Positions 9,268 through 18,936 of a DNA stretch of 47,164 nucleotides are shown one piece after another; the first letter of the stretch is position 1, and each line of letters begins with the position of its first letter. The notes below the pieces were generated by a model. It made no database searches and had not been told where the DNA came from. It saw only the letters and a program-made list of their open reading frames with translations. The DNA lies in contig JAJOKB010000073.1 of assembly GCA_021208135.1 (NCBI GenBank), positions 1 through 47,164 of the forward strand, read 5' to 3'. This stretch comes from Verrucomicrobiota bacterium. Its GTDB lineage: Bacteria > Verrucomicrobiota > Verrucomicrobiia > Opitutales > Oceanipulchritudinaceae. Both the position numbers and the translations under genes were made by a program.

Positions 9268-9380
9268 CTGGTTGCAAAATCGGCGTATGCATGCGAGCGC
9301 GCCGTAAGGCTACGAGCCAGGTATTCAGCGTCGAAGCAGGTTAAACGCTCGCAAGGCATGCGATTACCTGTTTTGCATGG
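9268..9380 (+). ncRNA. Unidentified strongly folded element before tadA (possible small RNA)
   Basis: About 112 bases fold on themselves. TGCAAAA (9273-9279) pairs with TTTTGCA (9371-9377), TCG (9280-9282) with CGA (9361-9363), and GCGAGCG (9293-9299) with CGCTCGC (9346-9352). A GCC-GTAA-GGC hairpin with a GNRA-type loop sits at 9301-9310, and a second arm holds CCAGG...AAGCAG (9316-9339). The size, long irregular helix and location next to tadA recall the bacterial SRP RNA (ffs lies beside tadA in many Firmicutes). However, the universally conserved GGAA tetraloop and UCAGG are not present, so I do not call it ffs. It could also be a leader of tadA. The strand is inferred from tadA. Confidence 0.4.
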
Positions 9381-9386
9381 AGCCTC

Positions 9387-9902
9387 ATGGAATGTCCCTT
9401 TAGCAAGCGTTATCCATCTGAACTATGCCGTGACGACAGCTATTTCATGGCCTATGCGTACAATGAAGCCATCAACGCATGGAAGGAAGATGAAGTACCC
9501 ATAGGAGCGGTCATTTGCTGCGGCGGGCAAATTATTGCCAAGGCTCACAATCGGGTTGAGGCGTTAAAGGATGCCACCGCCCATGCAGAGATTCAGGCTA
9601 TCACGCAAGCGGCGGCTGCCATTGGCGACTGGAGACTGAATGAGTGCACCCTCTACGTTACCAAAGAACCCTGTCCGATGTGTTCCGGTGCGAGTGTGAT
9701 GAGCAGGTTGCAACGAGTGGTATATGCCTGCCCTGACCCGAAGATGGGATTGCTGGGAGGGGCAGCTTCCATCCATGAAATCCCGACCTTGAATCATCGC
9801 TTACAGGTCACGCAAGGGATTATGGAGGCGGAATGCCGTGACCTGTTACAGGCCTATTTCAAGCTAAAGCGGATCAACGGGTTGACGGCGCAGGGTGAAT
9901 AA
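9387..9902 (+). CDS. tadA: tRNA-specific adenosine-34 deaminase TadA
   Basis: Deaminates adenosine to inosine at the wobble position of tRNA-Arg(ACG), an essential decoding function. The zinc-binding cytidine/deoxycytidylate deaminase motifs are clear: HAE at about residue 69 (catalytic Glu) and PCPMCSGA about 30 residues later. DEVPIGAVI near residue 34 is also typical. It has 171 residues, within the family range. The N-terminal 18 residues before the domain (MECPFSKRYPSELCRDD) look like an extension, and ATG at 9447 would be an alternative start. It follows the folded element by a few bases and precedes the dismutase gene by 43 bp. A generic nucleoside deaminase is less likely because of the TadA-like C-terminal helix. 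Confidence 0.9.
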   Translation: MECPFSKRYPSELCRDDSYFMAYAYNEAINAWKEDEVPIGAVICCGGQIIAKAHNRVEALKDATAHAEIQAITQAAAAIGDWRLNECTLYVTKEPCPMCSGASVMSRLQRVVYACPDPKMGLLGGAASIHEIPTLNHRLQVTQGIMEAECRDLLQAYFKLKRINGLTAQGE

Positions 9903-9945
9903 CGCATATTGATATTTTGTCTCAACGTTAACCAATAAGTAAATT

Positions 9946-10578
9946 ATGGCTTACACACTCCCGCAATTGGATTACGCATATAATGCGTTGGAACCGCACA
10001 TCGATGCACGCACGATGGAAATTCACCACAGCAAGCATCACAATACTTACATCACCAATGTAAACAAAGCGTTGGCGGATGCTGGTGTTCAAGCGCCAGA
10101 ATGCGTTTTGGACTTGATCAGCAAGATTGACTCACTGCCTGAAGGCGTTCAGACGGCAGTGCGCAACAACGGAGGTGGCCACGCCAATCACTCGTTGTTC
10201 TGGAAAGTGATCGGTCCCAATGCAGGTGGTGCTCCCACAGGCGTGCTCGCTGACAAGATCAATGCTACCTTCGGCGACTTTGAGAATTTCAAAAAAGAGT
10301 TCGGTGCGGCAGCGACCACTCGTTTTGGCAGCGGATGGGCCTGGCTTATTGCCTATAAGGATGGTTCCCTGAGGATTGCCAGCACACCCAATCAGGACAG
10401 TCCGCTCATGGGCAAGATTTACGGCTACTGCGGCGGCACGCCAATCCTCGGGCTCGATGTCTGGGAGCATGCATACTATCTGAATTACCAAAACCGTCGC
10501 CCAGACTACATCGCAGCCTTCTGGAATGTGGTCAACTGGAGCAAGGTATCAGAACTGTATGGCAAAGCCAGCAGCTGA
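9946..10578 (+). CDS. sodA: Superoxide dismutase (Mn/Fe family)
   Basis: Converts superoxide to hydrogen peroxide and oxygen in the cytoplasm. All four metal ligands of the Mn/Fe family are visible: His in [12 protein letters not shown], His in [11 protein letters not shown], and Asp and His in [21 protein letters not shown] is the usual conserved core. NQDSPLMG in the central loop favours a manganese or cambialistic enzyme over a strict iron enzyme. It has 210 residues, standard length. ATG 9946 matches the family start ([19 protein letters not shown]). A strong terminator follows at 10618-10649, so this gene closes its transcription unit. Confidence 0.95.
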   Translation: MAYTLPQLDYAYNALEPHIDARTMEIHHSKHHNTYITNVNKALADAGVQAPECVLDLISKIDSLPEGVQTAVRNNGGGHANHSLFWKVIGPNAGGAPTGVLADKINATFGDFENFKKEFGAAATTRFGSGWAWLIAYKDGSLRIASTPNQDSPLMGKIYGYCGGTPILGLDVWEHAYYLNYQNRRPDYIAAFWNVVNWSKVSELYGKASS

Positions 10579-10617
10579 GGCTGCGCGATCGACGGGCAAG
10601 CAACAGCACTGACCAGC

Positions 10618-10649
10618 AAAAGGGTTTCGGAACAACGAAACCCTTTTTT
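10618..10649 (+). terminator. Rho-independent terminator after the dismutase gene
   Basis: Perfect 12-bp stem AAAAGGGTTTCG / CGAAACCCTTTT with a 6-base loop (GAACAA) followed by more T residues, 40 bases after the dismutase stop. Confidence 0.93.
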
Positions 10650-10733
10650 ATTACAGTATGGGTATAAACTGTAGTTATTTAGCGACATTGCTTGCATTCC
10701 GGAGAGGCATCTTCTCAATAAACCCTTTCGATT

Positions 10734-11429
10734 ATGACTCAGGAAGAAATGCAGCTGAAGCAATTAAGGGCCGCACGGGCAGCCAGAGTTAAAAAGTTTC
10801 TGCGTTTCATGCCACGGCGTACCAATGTTCACAAGTACCCGGTTCTCAAGTGGTTTGCCACGTCGATCAGACAAAGGGATTTCTTGTGGACCTTCCGCAC
10901 CAAGGCGGCCATTCCGGCCTTGTATGCAGGATGTATCCTGACATTCATGCCATTGTATGGCATACAGTTGGCATTGGCATTGGCACTGGCATTTTTGCTC
11001 AAAGCCAACCTGCCAATTCTTGTTGGGCTGCAATTGATTTCTAATCCGCTGACCATTCTGCCCATTTATTACATCGCCTACCAGATTGGCCGGTTTTTTG
11101 TAATGATCTTTGGGGTGGAAGGACCACATCTGAATATGCAGGAATTGGACTTATTGCTGCGTTCTTTCAGGTCGGGCGACTGGGGAGCCAATGTTGAATA
11201 CCTGCTAATGGTATTTGCACTGACCAACCTGGGCGGTGCCATCATAGGCACATTCGTGGGCACTGTACTCAGCGTCATGTATAAAATTGGTGCCTACGAA
11301 GTGAGTGTGACCTACGAAAAAATCAGAAAATTTCAACAACAGCGTGCTGTAACGCACAATAAAGAAACTACCACAACTGAATTTCATGCACAGCAACATC
11401 CAGAAAACAATGACCGAAAAGACATCTAA
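10734..11429 (+). CDS. DUF2062 family membrane protein
   Basis: Integral membrane protein of the DUF2062 family, function unknown. A basic N-terminal cytoplasmic segment (about 45 residues) precedes the family motif region IPALYAGCILTFMPLYGIQL and a hydrophobic helix LALALALAFLLKANLPILVG; a segment LISNPLTILPIYYIAY follows, then a final membrane helix near residue 165 (LLMVFALTNLGGAIIG). The C-terminal 40 residues are polar and rich in Thr, Gln and His. In other bacteria DUF2062 domains sit beside glycosyltransferases or cell-envelope genes. Here the gene overlaps the following muramidase gene, suggesting co-transcription and a role at the envelope. The 231-residue length is a little longer than the core domain. 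Confidence 0.8.
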   Translation: MTQEEMQLKQLRAARAARVKKFLRFMPRRTNVHKYPVLKWFATSIRQRDFLWTFRTKAAIPALYAGCILTFMPLYGIQLALALALAFLLKANLPILVGLQLISNPLTILPIYYIAYQIGRFFVMIFGVEGPHLNMQELDLLLRSFRSGDWGANVEYLLMVFALTNLGGAIIGTFVGTVLSVMYKIGAYEVSVTYEKIRKFQQQRAVTHNKETTTTEFHAQQHPENNDRKDI

Positions 11430-12714
11430 TCTTTTGAGTGCGATACGACTGCCATTGCTGCTGTTGCTTGGGTTGGCGATCCAGCCTGCGGGGTTGGATG
11501 CACAGAGCCGGGCAACGCCTGCCTTGGCATCAAGCCCCACCATCATGCTTGGAATTGATGTTCTTGAAGCGGAGAATTTTGCCTTGTTACGCAACCAGCG
11601 GGTTGGCCTGCTGACCAATCAAGCAGGAGTCAACAGACGCGGTGTGAGCACTATTCAAGTGTTGCACCGCGCACCGCAAGTCAATCTGGTGGCACTCTTT
11701 GGACCTGAACACGGGATCCATGGCAATGAGCGGGCCAGCATACCAGTGGACGACATGATCGATGAAGCCACTGGATTGCCGGTATTCTCGCTGTATGGAC
11801 GATTTCGCCGCCCAACCCCGCAGATGTTGGCGCTCATAGATACCATGGTGATTGATTTGCAGGACGTTGGCACGCGCAGCTATACGTTTGTCAGTTGCAT
11901 GCGCTATGTCATTGAGGAGTGTTTTAAGGCTGGCATTCATGTAGTGGTACTGGATCGTCCCAATCCTCTAGGCGGGTTGAAAGTGGATGGTCCGCCTATG
12001 GAGCGCAGATGGATGAGTTACGTTGGCGCTTTTCAGGTGCCTTATGTACATGGACTTACCATAGGGGAGCTGGCCCATATGTCTGCCAACCTGCCAGGAG
12101 TGCTTGAGTTGGACGATGCCGTACGCCAACGGGGCAGATTGACAGTGGTAAGAATGCAGGGCTGGCAACGCCATATGATGTGGCCGGATACGGGGCTCAC
12201 ATGGATACGCACCTCTCCGGCCATCCCGGATCTGTCGGCTGTTTTGGGTTATGCGATGACTGGATTAGGGGCGCAGCTAGGCGGTTTTCGCCATGGCTAT
12301 GGAACCTTGTATCCGTTCAGGGTCTTGCAATTTCCTGGCCGATCGCCCGAGGAAATCATGCAAGCTCTGCGCGCGCGCAACATTCCCGGACTTGACTATC
12401 GAATTGTACACTTTACGGAACGCGACCAACCCAGACGCGGAGTCTACGTGTTAGTGACGGATTGGAACGCAGTTCGGCCCACGGAGATCAGTTTTCATAT
12501 GATGGCCATTGCCGCTGCCTGGTCGCCGCAGAATCCATTTGCGGCAGCCAGAAATTCGGAGATGGATCTATTCAATAAGCACGTTGGGAGCACGGAATGG
12601 TGGGACGCTCTGGTGCGCGACGGTGCACAAGTGGATGTAAATCGGTTTGTCAATCAATGGTCGCTGGCCGCACGGCAATGGCAAAATGAAGCCAGAAGGT
12701 TTTGGTTGTATTAA
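11410..12714 (+). CDS. DUF1343 exo-beta-N-acetylmuramidase NamZ-like, secreted
   Basis: Member of the DUF1343 family, which includes NamZ, an exo-acting beta-N-acetylmuramidase that releases MurNAc from peptidoglycan fragments. A signal peptide is evident (LPLLLLLGLAIQPAGLDAQ), so the protein acts in the periplasm or outside. Typical motifs are VGLLTNQAG, FGPEHGIHG, VIDLQDVGTRSYTF and VVLDRPNPLGG, which form the N-terminal catalytic domain; the C-terminal half carries RHGYGTLYPF. The mature length of about 405 residues fits. ATG 11410 is preferred over 11386; both overlap the end of the DUF2062 gene. The role is probably turnover or scavenging of peptidoglycan. Confidence 0.87.
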   Translation: MTEKTSNLLSAIRLPLLLLLGLAIQPAGLDAQSRATPALASSPTIMLGIDVLEAENFALLRNQRVGLLTNQAGVNRRGVSTIQVLHRAPQVNLVALFGPEHGIHGNERASIPVDDMIDEATGLPVFSLYGRFRRPTPQMLALIDTMVIDLQDVGTRSYTFVSCMRYVIEECFKAGIHVVVLDRPNPLGGLKVDGPPMERRWMSYVGAFQVPYVHGLTIGELAHMSANLPGVLELDDAVRQRGRLTVVRMQGWQRHMMWPDTGLTWIRTSPAIPDLSAVLGYAMTGLGAQLGGFRHGYGTLYPFRVLQFPGRSPEEIMQALRARNIPGLDYRIVHFTERDQPRRGVYVLVTDWNAVRPTEISFHMMAIAAAWSPQNPFAAARNSEMDLFNKHVGSTEWWDALVRDGAQVDVNRFVNQWSLAARQWQNEARRFWLY

Positions 12715-12741
12715 TCAAGTGTTTCCCTAAATATATCTACC

Positions 12742-13164
12742 ATGCTGCTCTTATCTTTTTTGATACGTTATACGCGCAATATTGCCGCCATGAGCGCTGT
12801 CATGACTGGCCTGATGGTCATCACCTATTATCTTCAACGTCAAGTTGAGCTGGCATGGTTATGGGGAGCAGTCTGGGCCGGATGCCTGGTGTGGCTTTTA
12901 TTGGCAGGAGTTATTATCAAAAAAGCCATGTTGGACCTGGCGATGGAACTGGCCTGGGTGTTGTATCCTGTGAGCGCCGTTACCTCGGTGGTATTGGGAT
13001 TCTTTTTGTCCACCACAGTAGAAGCGGATCTGCAAAGACACGGCATAGAAGGAGTCCAGCACTATACCATCCTGGTAGCTGGCATCACCATAGCCTTGTT
13101 TTTATTGGTGCGCTGCAGCGACATCAAGTTCCTGCCCTCAATGAGCGAAATTCGCCGCGATTGA
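12742..13164 (+). CDS. Small membrane protein of unknown function
   Basis: A 140-residue protein with four predicted membrane helices: about residues 10-30 (ending in ITYYLQRQ), 38-60 (LWGAVWAGCLVWLLLAGVII), 72-92 (WVLYPVSAVTSVVLGFFL) and 108-125 (YTILVAGITIALFLLV). I recognise no family. It follows the NamZ-like gene by 27 bp on the same strand and may share its transcript. It ends convergently with the phosphofructokinase gene, 28 bp away. Confidence 0.72.
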   Translation: MLLLSFLIRYTRNIAAMSAVMTGLMVITYYLQRQVELAWLWGAVWAGCLVWLLLAGVIIKKAMLDLAMELAWVLYPVSAVTSVVLGFFLSTTVEADLQRHGIEGVQHYTILVAGITIALFLLVRCSDIKFLPSMSEIRRD

Positions 13165-13192
13165 GGTCAGGTCAGTCCCTGTGGGCTGGCGA

Positions 13193-14311
13193 TCAGCGCA
13201 CAACTTTATCACCAAAACAAGTCTCAACCAAGCGTGCTGCTTCAATCCAACTGTGATCGGGTGGAACGATTCTGGTTTTTCCCGAGACCTTTTTCAGTGG
13301 GACAGCTTCACAATGCTGCCCTTTGAGGGCTACCATGACATTATACTTTTTGCGTGCCAGCAATTCACCGGCGGCAGCTCCGAGTCGGGTACACAACAAT
13401 CGGTCAAAAGGAGTGGGCGTACCCCCTCTTTGAATGTGACCGAGGGTGGTAACGCGTGCTTCAACGCCAGTTCGCTGTTGTAACTCACGTGCCAGGCGAC
13501 TACCGATCGACTCCTGGACTAAAACGACACCGTTCTCAAGACTGCGCGTTTCCTTTACTGCTTTATTTTTGGCCTTACCTTCACTTTTGTCGTTGGTGAC
13601 GGGCAGCGCTCCCTCAGCGACAGCGACGATGGAAAATCTTTTGCCACTGCGTCTGCGATTGAGTAGACTCTCGGAGACAACATCCAAATCGTAGGGTATT
13701 TCTGGAATCAAAATAACATCTGCCCCACCGGCGATGCCTGCGCCCAAACACAACCAACCAGCATCGTGTCCCATAATTTCGCATACCATGATACGGTGGT
13801 GGCTGGTGGCCGTGGTATGCAAGCGATCGATGGCTTCGGTGGCTATATTCATGGCGGAATCAAAGCCAAAAGTGATGTCCGTTTCGGCCACATCATTGTC
13901 TATGGTTTTAGGCAAAGTGAGCACATTCAAACCGGCTTGTTGTAATCGGTAGGCATTTTTCTGCGTGCCATTGCCCCCCAGACATACCAGGCAATCCAGG
14001 CGCAGACCGTGGTAATTGGCCACCGCGACCTCTGTCATATCCATAGTCTTGCCGCCCATCAACATTTTGTGCGGTTTATCCCGGCTGGACCCTAAAAAAG
14101 TTCCGCCTTGAGTCAGAATGCCACTGACATTGATATTTTCGATGGGGACGGTGCGGTTCTCGACCAAACCGCGAAACCCATCGAGGATGCCAACGACCTT
14201 AATGCCATTGTGCATGGCGGCTTTGGCAACGGCGCGAATAACAGCGTTGAGTCCTGGGCAGTCGCCCCCTGCGGTGAGTATGCCAATAGTTCTTCCAGTA
14301 TTAACTGCCAT
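13193..14311 (-). CDS. pfkA: 6-phosphofructokinase
   Basis: Phosphorylates fructose 6-phosphate to fructose 1,6-bisphosphate, the committed step of glycolysis. The family signatures are present: GILTAGGDCPGLNAVIR, LGGNGTQKNA, LPKTIDNDV, the catalytic TIDND, and EIMGHDAGW. The residue corresponding to E. coli Gly104 remains Gly (GGNGT), as in ATP-dependent enzymes, while the residue corresponding to Gly124 is Lys (PKTIDND), as in pyrophosphate-dependent and some ATP-dependent long-branch enzymes. The phosphoryl donor is therefore probably ATP but not certain. ATG at 14311 starts MAVNTGRTIGIL; a longer frame from 14374 runs into the zinc-ribbon gene. It lies 17 bp downstream of that gene, and they probably form one transcript. 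Confidence 0.92.
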   Translation of the reverse strand: MAVNTGRTIGILTAGGDCPGLNAVIRAVAKAAMHNGIKVVGILDGFRGLVENRTVPIENINVSGILTQGGTFLGSSRDKPHKMLMGGKTMDMTEVAVANYHGLRLDCLVCLGGNGTQKNAYRLQQAGLNVLTLPKTIDNDVAETDITFGFDSAMNIATEAIDRLHTTATSHHRIMVCEIMGHDAGWLCLGAGIAGGADVILIPEIPYDLDVVSESLLNRRRSGKRFSIVAVAEGALPVTNDKSEGKAKNKAVKETRSLENGVVLVQESIGSRLARELQQRTGVEARVTTLGHIQRGGTPTPFDRLLCTRLGAAAGELLARKKYNVMVALKGQHCEAVPLKKVSGKTRIVPPDHSWIEAARLVETCFGDKVVR

Positions 14312-14328
14312 AAAAACTCCCGGTTGAA

Positions 14329-15040
14329 TTAAGCTAAATAAAGAATCCGTCCGCAACGTTCGCAGCGCACCCACTCCTTACGCATGCGGATGCGGGATTC
14401 GATGGCGCCTGAGGCCTTTAGGTGGCATCCCTGACAATTGTTGTCGCGCAGAGCTACTAAAAACAGGAGGTTTTCTGCCCCTGACCGCGCACGTATTGAT
14501 AAAAGTTCTAAAAGAGGGTGCAGCAACTGCGGCAGCTGCGGCGTCTCGCGCAGCTTCAGCGGCTGATAATTCCGCTCTGGCATTATCTTCCCGCCGCTGA
14601 ACCGCCGCCAGGTCTGCCTGATAAAGAGCTATCTGCTCGGTACAGGCATGTTCAAGCTGTTTGAGTAGATCCTTATGCTGATCGATGGTTTCCATCAACC
14701 CCAGCACCTGATCCTCCAGATCGGATATGCCCTTGCGCACAGTTTCAATTTCGTGCGTCAGGGCTTGATATTCTTCGTTCTTCTTAACCTGCATCTGCTG
14801 AGTCAGATATTTGCGTACTTTCTCCTCAGCGGCAGCGATCTCGTGTTCTTTGGATTGGCGTTCGACCTCAAGCTGTTTGAGTTGCTGCCTGGATGCTGCC
14901 AACTTTGCGTTTTCGGATTCAATTCCCTTTTCCGCACTGACTCGCTCCAATGGAACATTGTGCAGCGTCTCCTTCAATACATCGACCGTGCGGTCACGTT
15001 CCTGCAAGATAAGCAAAGGCTCCAATTGATCGACCAGCAT
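14329..15040 (-). CDS. Coiled-coil protein with C-terminal C4 zinc ribbon (one frameshift)
   Basis: Resembles the widespread bacterial family with a long antiparallel coiled coil and a C-terminal C4-type zinc ribbon, of uncertain function (a role in nucleic-acid or nucleotide-related processes has been proposed for relatives). Residues 1-175 are heptad-rich (for example KQLEVERQSKEHEIAAAEEKV). The ribbon is formed by CQGCH and CERCG near the end. The frame is broken at about 14510-14518, where one base is extra in the A4 or G3 run; restored, the protein reads SLLELLSIRARSG into the ribbon and has about 236 residues. It sits between the giant sensor kinase gene (46 bp upstream) and pfkA. Confidence 0.8.
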
Positions 15041-15085
15041 AGATTCTCAGTTGAATCGATGCCCAACCGGGAGGCAACCATTTAA

Positions 15086-18000
15086 TCACCCCTTAACAGC
15101 TCCGCCGGAACTGTTTGCCCCATCCACTGTAGGATCCGCAACACCTGCCTCGTTGCAAGCAACAAGAGCAACCTTGAGCTCTGATTGAAACAGCTTAATG
15201 GCTTTCACGCAGGCACTGATGCACAGATCCAACTCGGTATGGTCAGGCTGTGAATTTTTGGTAAGCAACTCCAATCTGGCCAGAAGCTGTATCAGATCAC
15301 CACCTCCGAGTGTCATGGCAGTTCCTTTGAGATAATGTGCCAAGGCTGCCAGCGCCGCAAAATTGCTTGCCCTGGCGTGGTTGTGCAATTCTTCAAGTTT
15401 TATCGAAAAGTCCTCAAGGGCGCGGCGAATAATGTTGTTCTGAACATCGGTTGGCAATGAGCCGACTGCAGAGCCCTGAACATCAAAGCCAAAATTCGCG
15501 CCATATCGGGACAGCATCGCGAGCAGTGCATTCTTCTGCAACGGTTTGGCCAGAAAATCAGTCATACCGGCATTGAGGCACTCTTGTTTATCCTGTTCAG
15601 ATGAGTTTGCGGTCATCGCAATCACCGGAATGTTAGCCCACCGCGGATCTGCGCGCAAAGTCCTGGTAACCGTCAAACCATCCATCCCCGGCATCTGAAC
15701 ATCCATGAAAATGAGATCCACGGATGCTTCCCGCAGCAATTTCAGACATTCATCGCCACTGGCAGCACACAGGATCTGCGCGCCCGTGCGGGCCAGCATT
15801 CCTGCTGCAACCTCCAAATTGGTTGCGTTGTCGTCCACCAATAAAACAGAAGCAACGGAAAGCATGGCATTGGGATCGACATTCAATGTATCCGCGGAGT
15901 CCTTGTCAGACCTGGCCCCAGCAGCCGCGACGCGCACATCAAACTCGAATACACTACCCTCGCCCAGCCTCGATTGACACGAGATTGACCCGCCCATTGC
16001 CTCAATGATCTGTCGGCAAATGGCCAGACCCAATCCGGTTCCGCCGTACCGTCGGTTGATACTGGCATCGGCCTGGGTAAACTTGTTGAACAGTCTGTCA
16101 ACCTGCTCTTCGGCAATTCCAATGCCAGAGTCAGTCACTTTAAATTGCAGGTGGTATTGGTTTTCTGCTGCGGGTGAAGCCTTTACATCAACGCTTACCG
16201 CACCTGAATGGGTGAACTTGAGCGCATTACCGATCAGATTATTGAGAATCTGGGTCAATCGTGTCGGGTCACTGTTCAGCAGTGGCGGGACAGAACCGTC
16301 GATATTGAAACTCAATGCCAAACCTTTGGCTGTCGCCCGGGGGCTGAAAATCAACAACAATTTATCAAACAAGGTCTGAACACTGAAATCAATCTCTTCC
16401 AAAATCAACTGTCCGGACTCCATTTTGGAAAAATCGAGAATGTCATTGATCAAGTACAGCAAGTCCTGACCAGCATCCAGAATGGATTGAACGTAACGCC
16501 GCTGACTATTGTTGAGTTCAGTATCTGCCAGGAGTTGAGCCATGCCAATGACGCCATTCATGGGGGTGCGGATCTCGTGGCTCATATTCGCCAGAAACTC
16601 GCTTTTGGCGCGGTTGGCTGCATCGGCGCTTTCGGCCAATTGCCTGGCTTGCTCAGTTGCCGACTGCAAAGATGCATTGATGCGCTGCAACTCTTCCTCA
16701 GCCTGTTTGCGAGCAGTAATATCCACATGCGTGCCAGCCATGAAAAGAGGTCTGCCATTGACACCTCGGCGCAAAACTTTGCCCTGAGTTAAGATCCAAA
16801 TGACATCCTTGCCGTCTTGTGATGCGCCCTTGCCTCGGCATTGAATCGATCTGTCTGCCCGGCAAAGTGCGCATCCAGCAAATTGCGCAACTTGTCCACA
16901 TCGTCCGGGAAAAGAAATTTCAGACAGCCGACAAAATCCAACGATCCCAATTCTTCCTTGGTGTATCCGAGCATGGAGGCAAAGCGGTCATTGATAAAGA
17001 CTCTGCCTGAACTGAGATCGAACTCCCAGGTACCGACATTGGTGGCTTCGATGATTTGCAGCAGTCGTTGGCGCTGGGATTCGAGTTCCAGTTCCACTTC
17101 CTTGATTCTGGTTTGGTCGACCAGATAACTGCGAATGACCGGATGCTCGTGGTCAAGATCGCCATCCAGCCGGGAAAAGTCATGATACCAACGATAGCGG
17201 CCCTCCGTCGTGCGCAAGCGATAGGAAATCTCAAACGAAGACTGACGCAAAACCAAAGCCTTTTCCCTGGTCTGACGGAATAGTTTACGATCCTCAGGAT
17301 GGATCCATTGCTCATAACTGAATTGCGGAGAACACACCTCCTGTGCAGTACAGCCAAGCTGGCTGGTAATGTTACTTGAGACGTACAGTATCTTGGTCGA
17401 CGGTCCGGTTTCCCAAAGCAAGGTGAAGACGGGGCCTTGGGAAAACAGATCGCGCTCTTTACGCAGCGCGTTTTGTACGGAAACTTGCGGCGTAATGTCC
17501 CGTGCGGCTGCATAGCAAAGATCCGAGCGCATTACTGAGCGCCATTCCAAAAACCGATAACTGCCATCGGCAGCCCGCAGGCGATTGACAAATCCAACTA
17601 CCTCTTCACCCAATACGATGGCGCTGAACAAATCCAAAGATTCCTGCAAATCAGCAGGATGCACCAAGTCAGAAAAAAAACTTTTGCTTCAGATCTTCCG
17701 CCCGATATCCCATTTGCCGTTCCCAGGAGGCGTTGACTGTTATAAACCTTCCGGATGCATCCAAAATAGCGAGCAGATCCAAGGCCACCGAAAAAAAAGC
17801 GTTTTAGATCTTCATCACTGCGGCGGGCGCTGGCCTCAATAGCCAGATTTCTTTCTGAAAGTTCCAAATTGTGCTGATGGACAGCAGTTTCCCGCATCCG
17901 TAAGAGGACCAAAAACACAATAGCGGCGACTGCGGCAATTGTTGCAACCAAGGCTAGGTAAAACCATACCCGCCACTGCGTCCAGACATCATACCAGCCG

Positions 18001-18924
18001 AATTGAGGACGTTGATCAAAGGGGGGGTAGCCGCAGACTCCGCGCCAACTCTTCAACGGCCAGATAATCCGCGGGAATTGTGTAGCCGTATACGCTACTA
18101 CCCTTAGGTGCAGAATCTGAAGTATCCAAAGCCAACAATGCCGAGGCGATTCGGCGCACCAATGCTTCCGGCATATGTGGTAATGCAAACACTGGCCACT
18201 CGGGGTAAAGACGAGTGGAACTCATAAAATAAAAATTCGGGTGTACGCGCGGCTCAAGAACTCTGACCAAAGCCAAATCAAGCAAGCCATGGGCCGCCAT
18301 CCACTCCAGAACACCACTGCGAATGAATGCAGCATCAACATCTCCTGACAACAGTAAATCCACGGCCTTTTGATGAGAACCTGTTTCGACCAGCTGATTC
18401 AGATGACGCGGAATTCGCAGCTTGGTTGCATTGTAAATCTCATGCACCTGGGCGCGGAACCCACCCATATGTTGGGTACTCGGCGCTGCAACCCTTTTGC
18501 CACGAAGGTCGGAGAAGCTCTCAAATCTGGAATCTTCCGCCCTGACAATGACCACACCCGATAGAAAAGCGGATGGATGGCCCATCGGATCACGGGCAAG
18601 CAAAGTCGCCAAAACTCCGGTCAACGGATAAGCGTGCCGTATGACCAGAAAGTGTGTCGGATTCGTGGTCACAATGTCCACTTCGTTGCGCTCGATGGCT
18701 GCCAAGAGACCATCAAGATCCAGCAATTTCAATTCGAACTCCAGATCGGGTAGTTTATCCGACAAGTAAGCAATGACTGGCTGATATTGAATTGCAGTTT
18801 CCTCTGCCCCCAGATAAGCGAAGATGCCAAACCTTACCAAGAATCGCTCTGAATCAGCCTGCGCGTATGGAGTCAAACCAAGCAGGCAAAGAGCGAACAG
18901 AACTACTGAACGTAACGCATTCAC
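15086..18924 (-). CDS. Hybrid histidine kinase with periplasmic PhnD-like sensor, PAS domains, REC and Hpt (frameshifts)
   Basis: About 1279 residues once four indels are bridged. Order: signal peptide ([16 protein letters not shown]); a PhnD-like phosphonate/phosphite-type binding domain at about 25-290; a membrane helix at about 320-342 ([19 protein letters not shown]); PAS domains from about 370 to 750; HisKA with the phospho-acceptor in [11 protein letters not shown] near 780; HATPase with [15 protein letters not shown] and GTGLGLAI; a receiver domain near 1030-1150 with [10 protein letters not shown]; and an Hpt domain with AHYLKGTA near 1197. It is thus a complete phosphorelay in one chain. 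Indels: extra base in G7 18021-18027, A8 17791-17798 and A8 17673-17680, and a missing base at 16817-16818. The start appears to be GTG. The ligand (phosphate ester, phosphonate or other anion) is not known. It follows the CheB/CheR kinase directly and probably forms one unit with it. Confidence 0.85.
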
Positions 18925-18936
18925 CTTGGATGGGCA

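Noticed and set aside
9260..9345. Integron attC site
   Set aside because: GCTAAC and GTTAAAC-like ends are present, but there is no integrase, no array, and the inner L boxes do not match.
9268..9380. SRP RNA gene (ffs)
   Set aside because: The location next to tadA and the CCAGG/AAGCAG pieces fit, but the GGAA tetraloop and the UCAGG element of the Ffh-binding region are missing; kept as an unidentified folded element.
10734..13164. Cell-wall recycling operon including DUF2062 and NamZ as a defined pathway
   Set aside because: No AmpG, MurQ, AnmK or other recycling genes are near; only the NamZ-like enzyme supports it.
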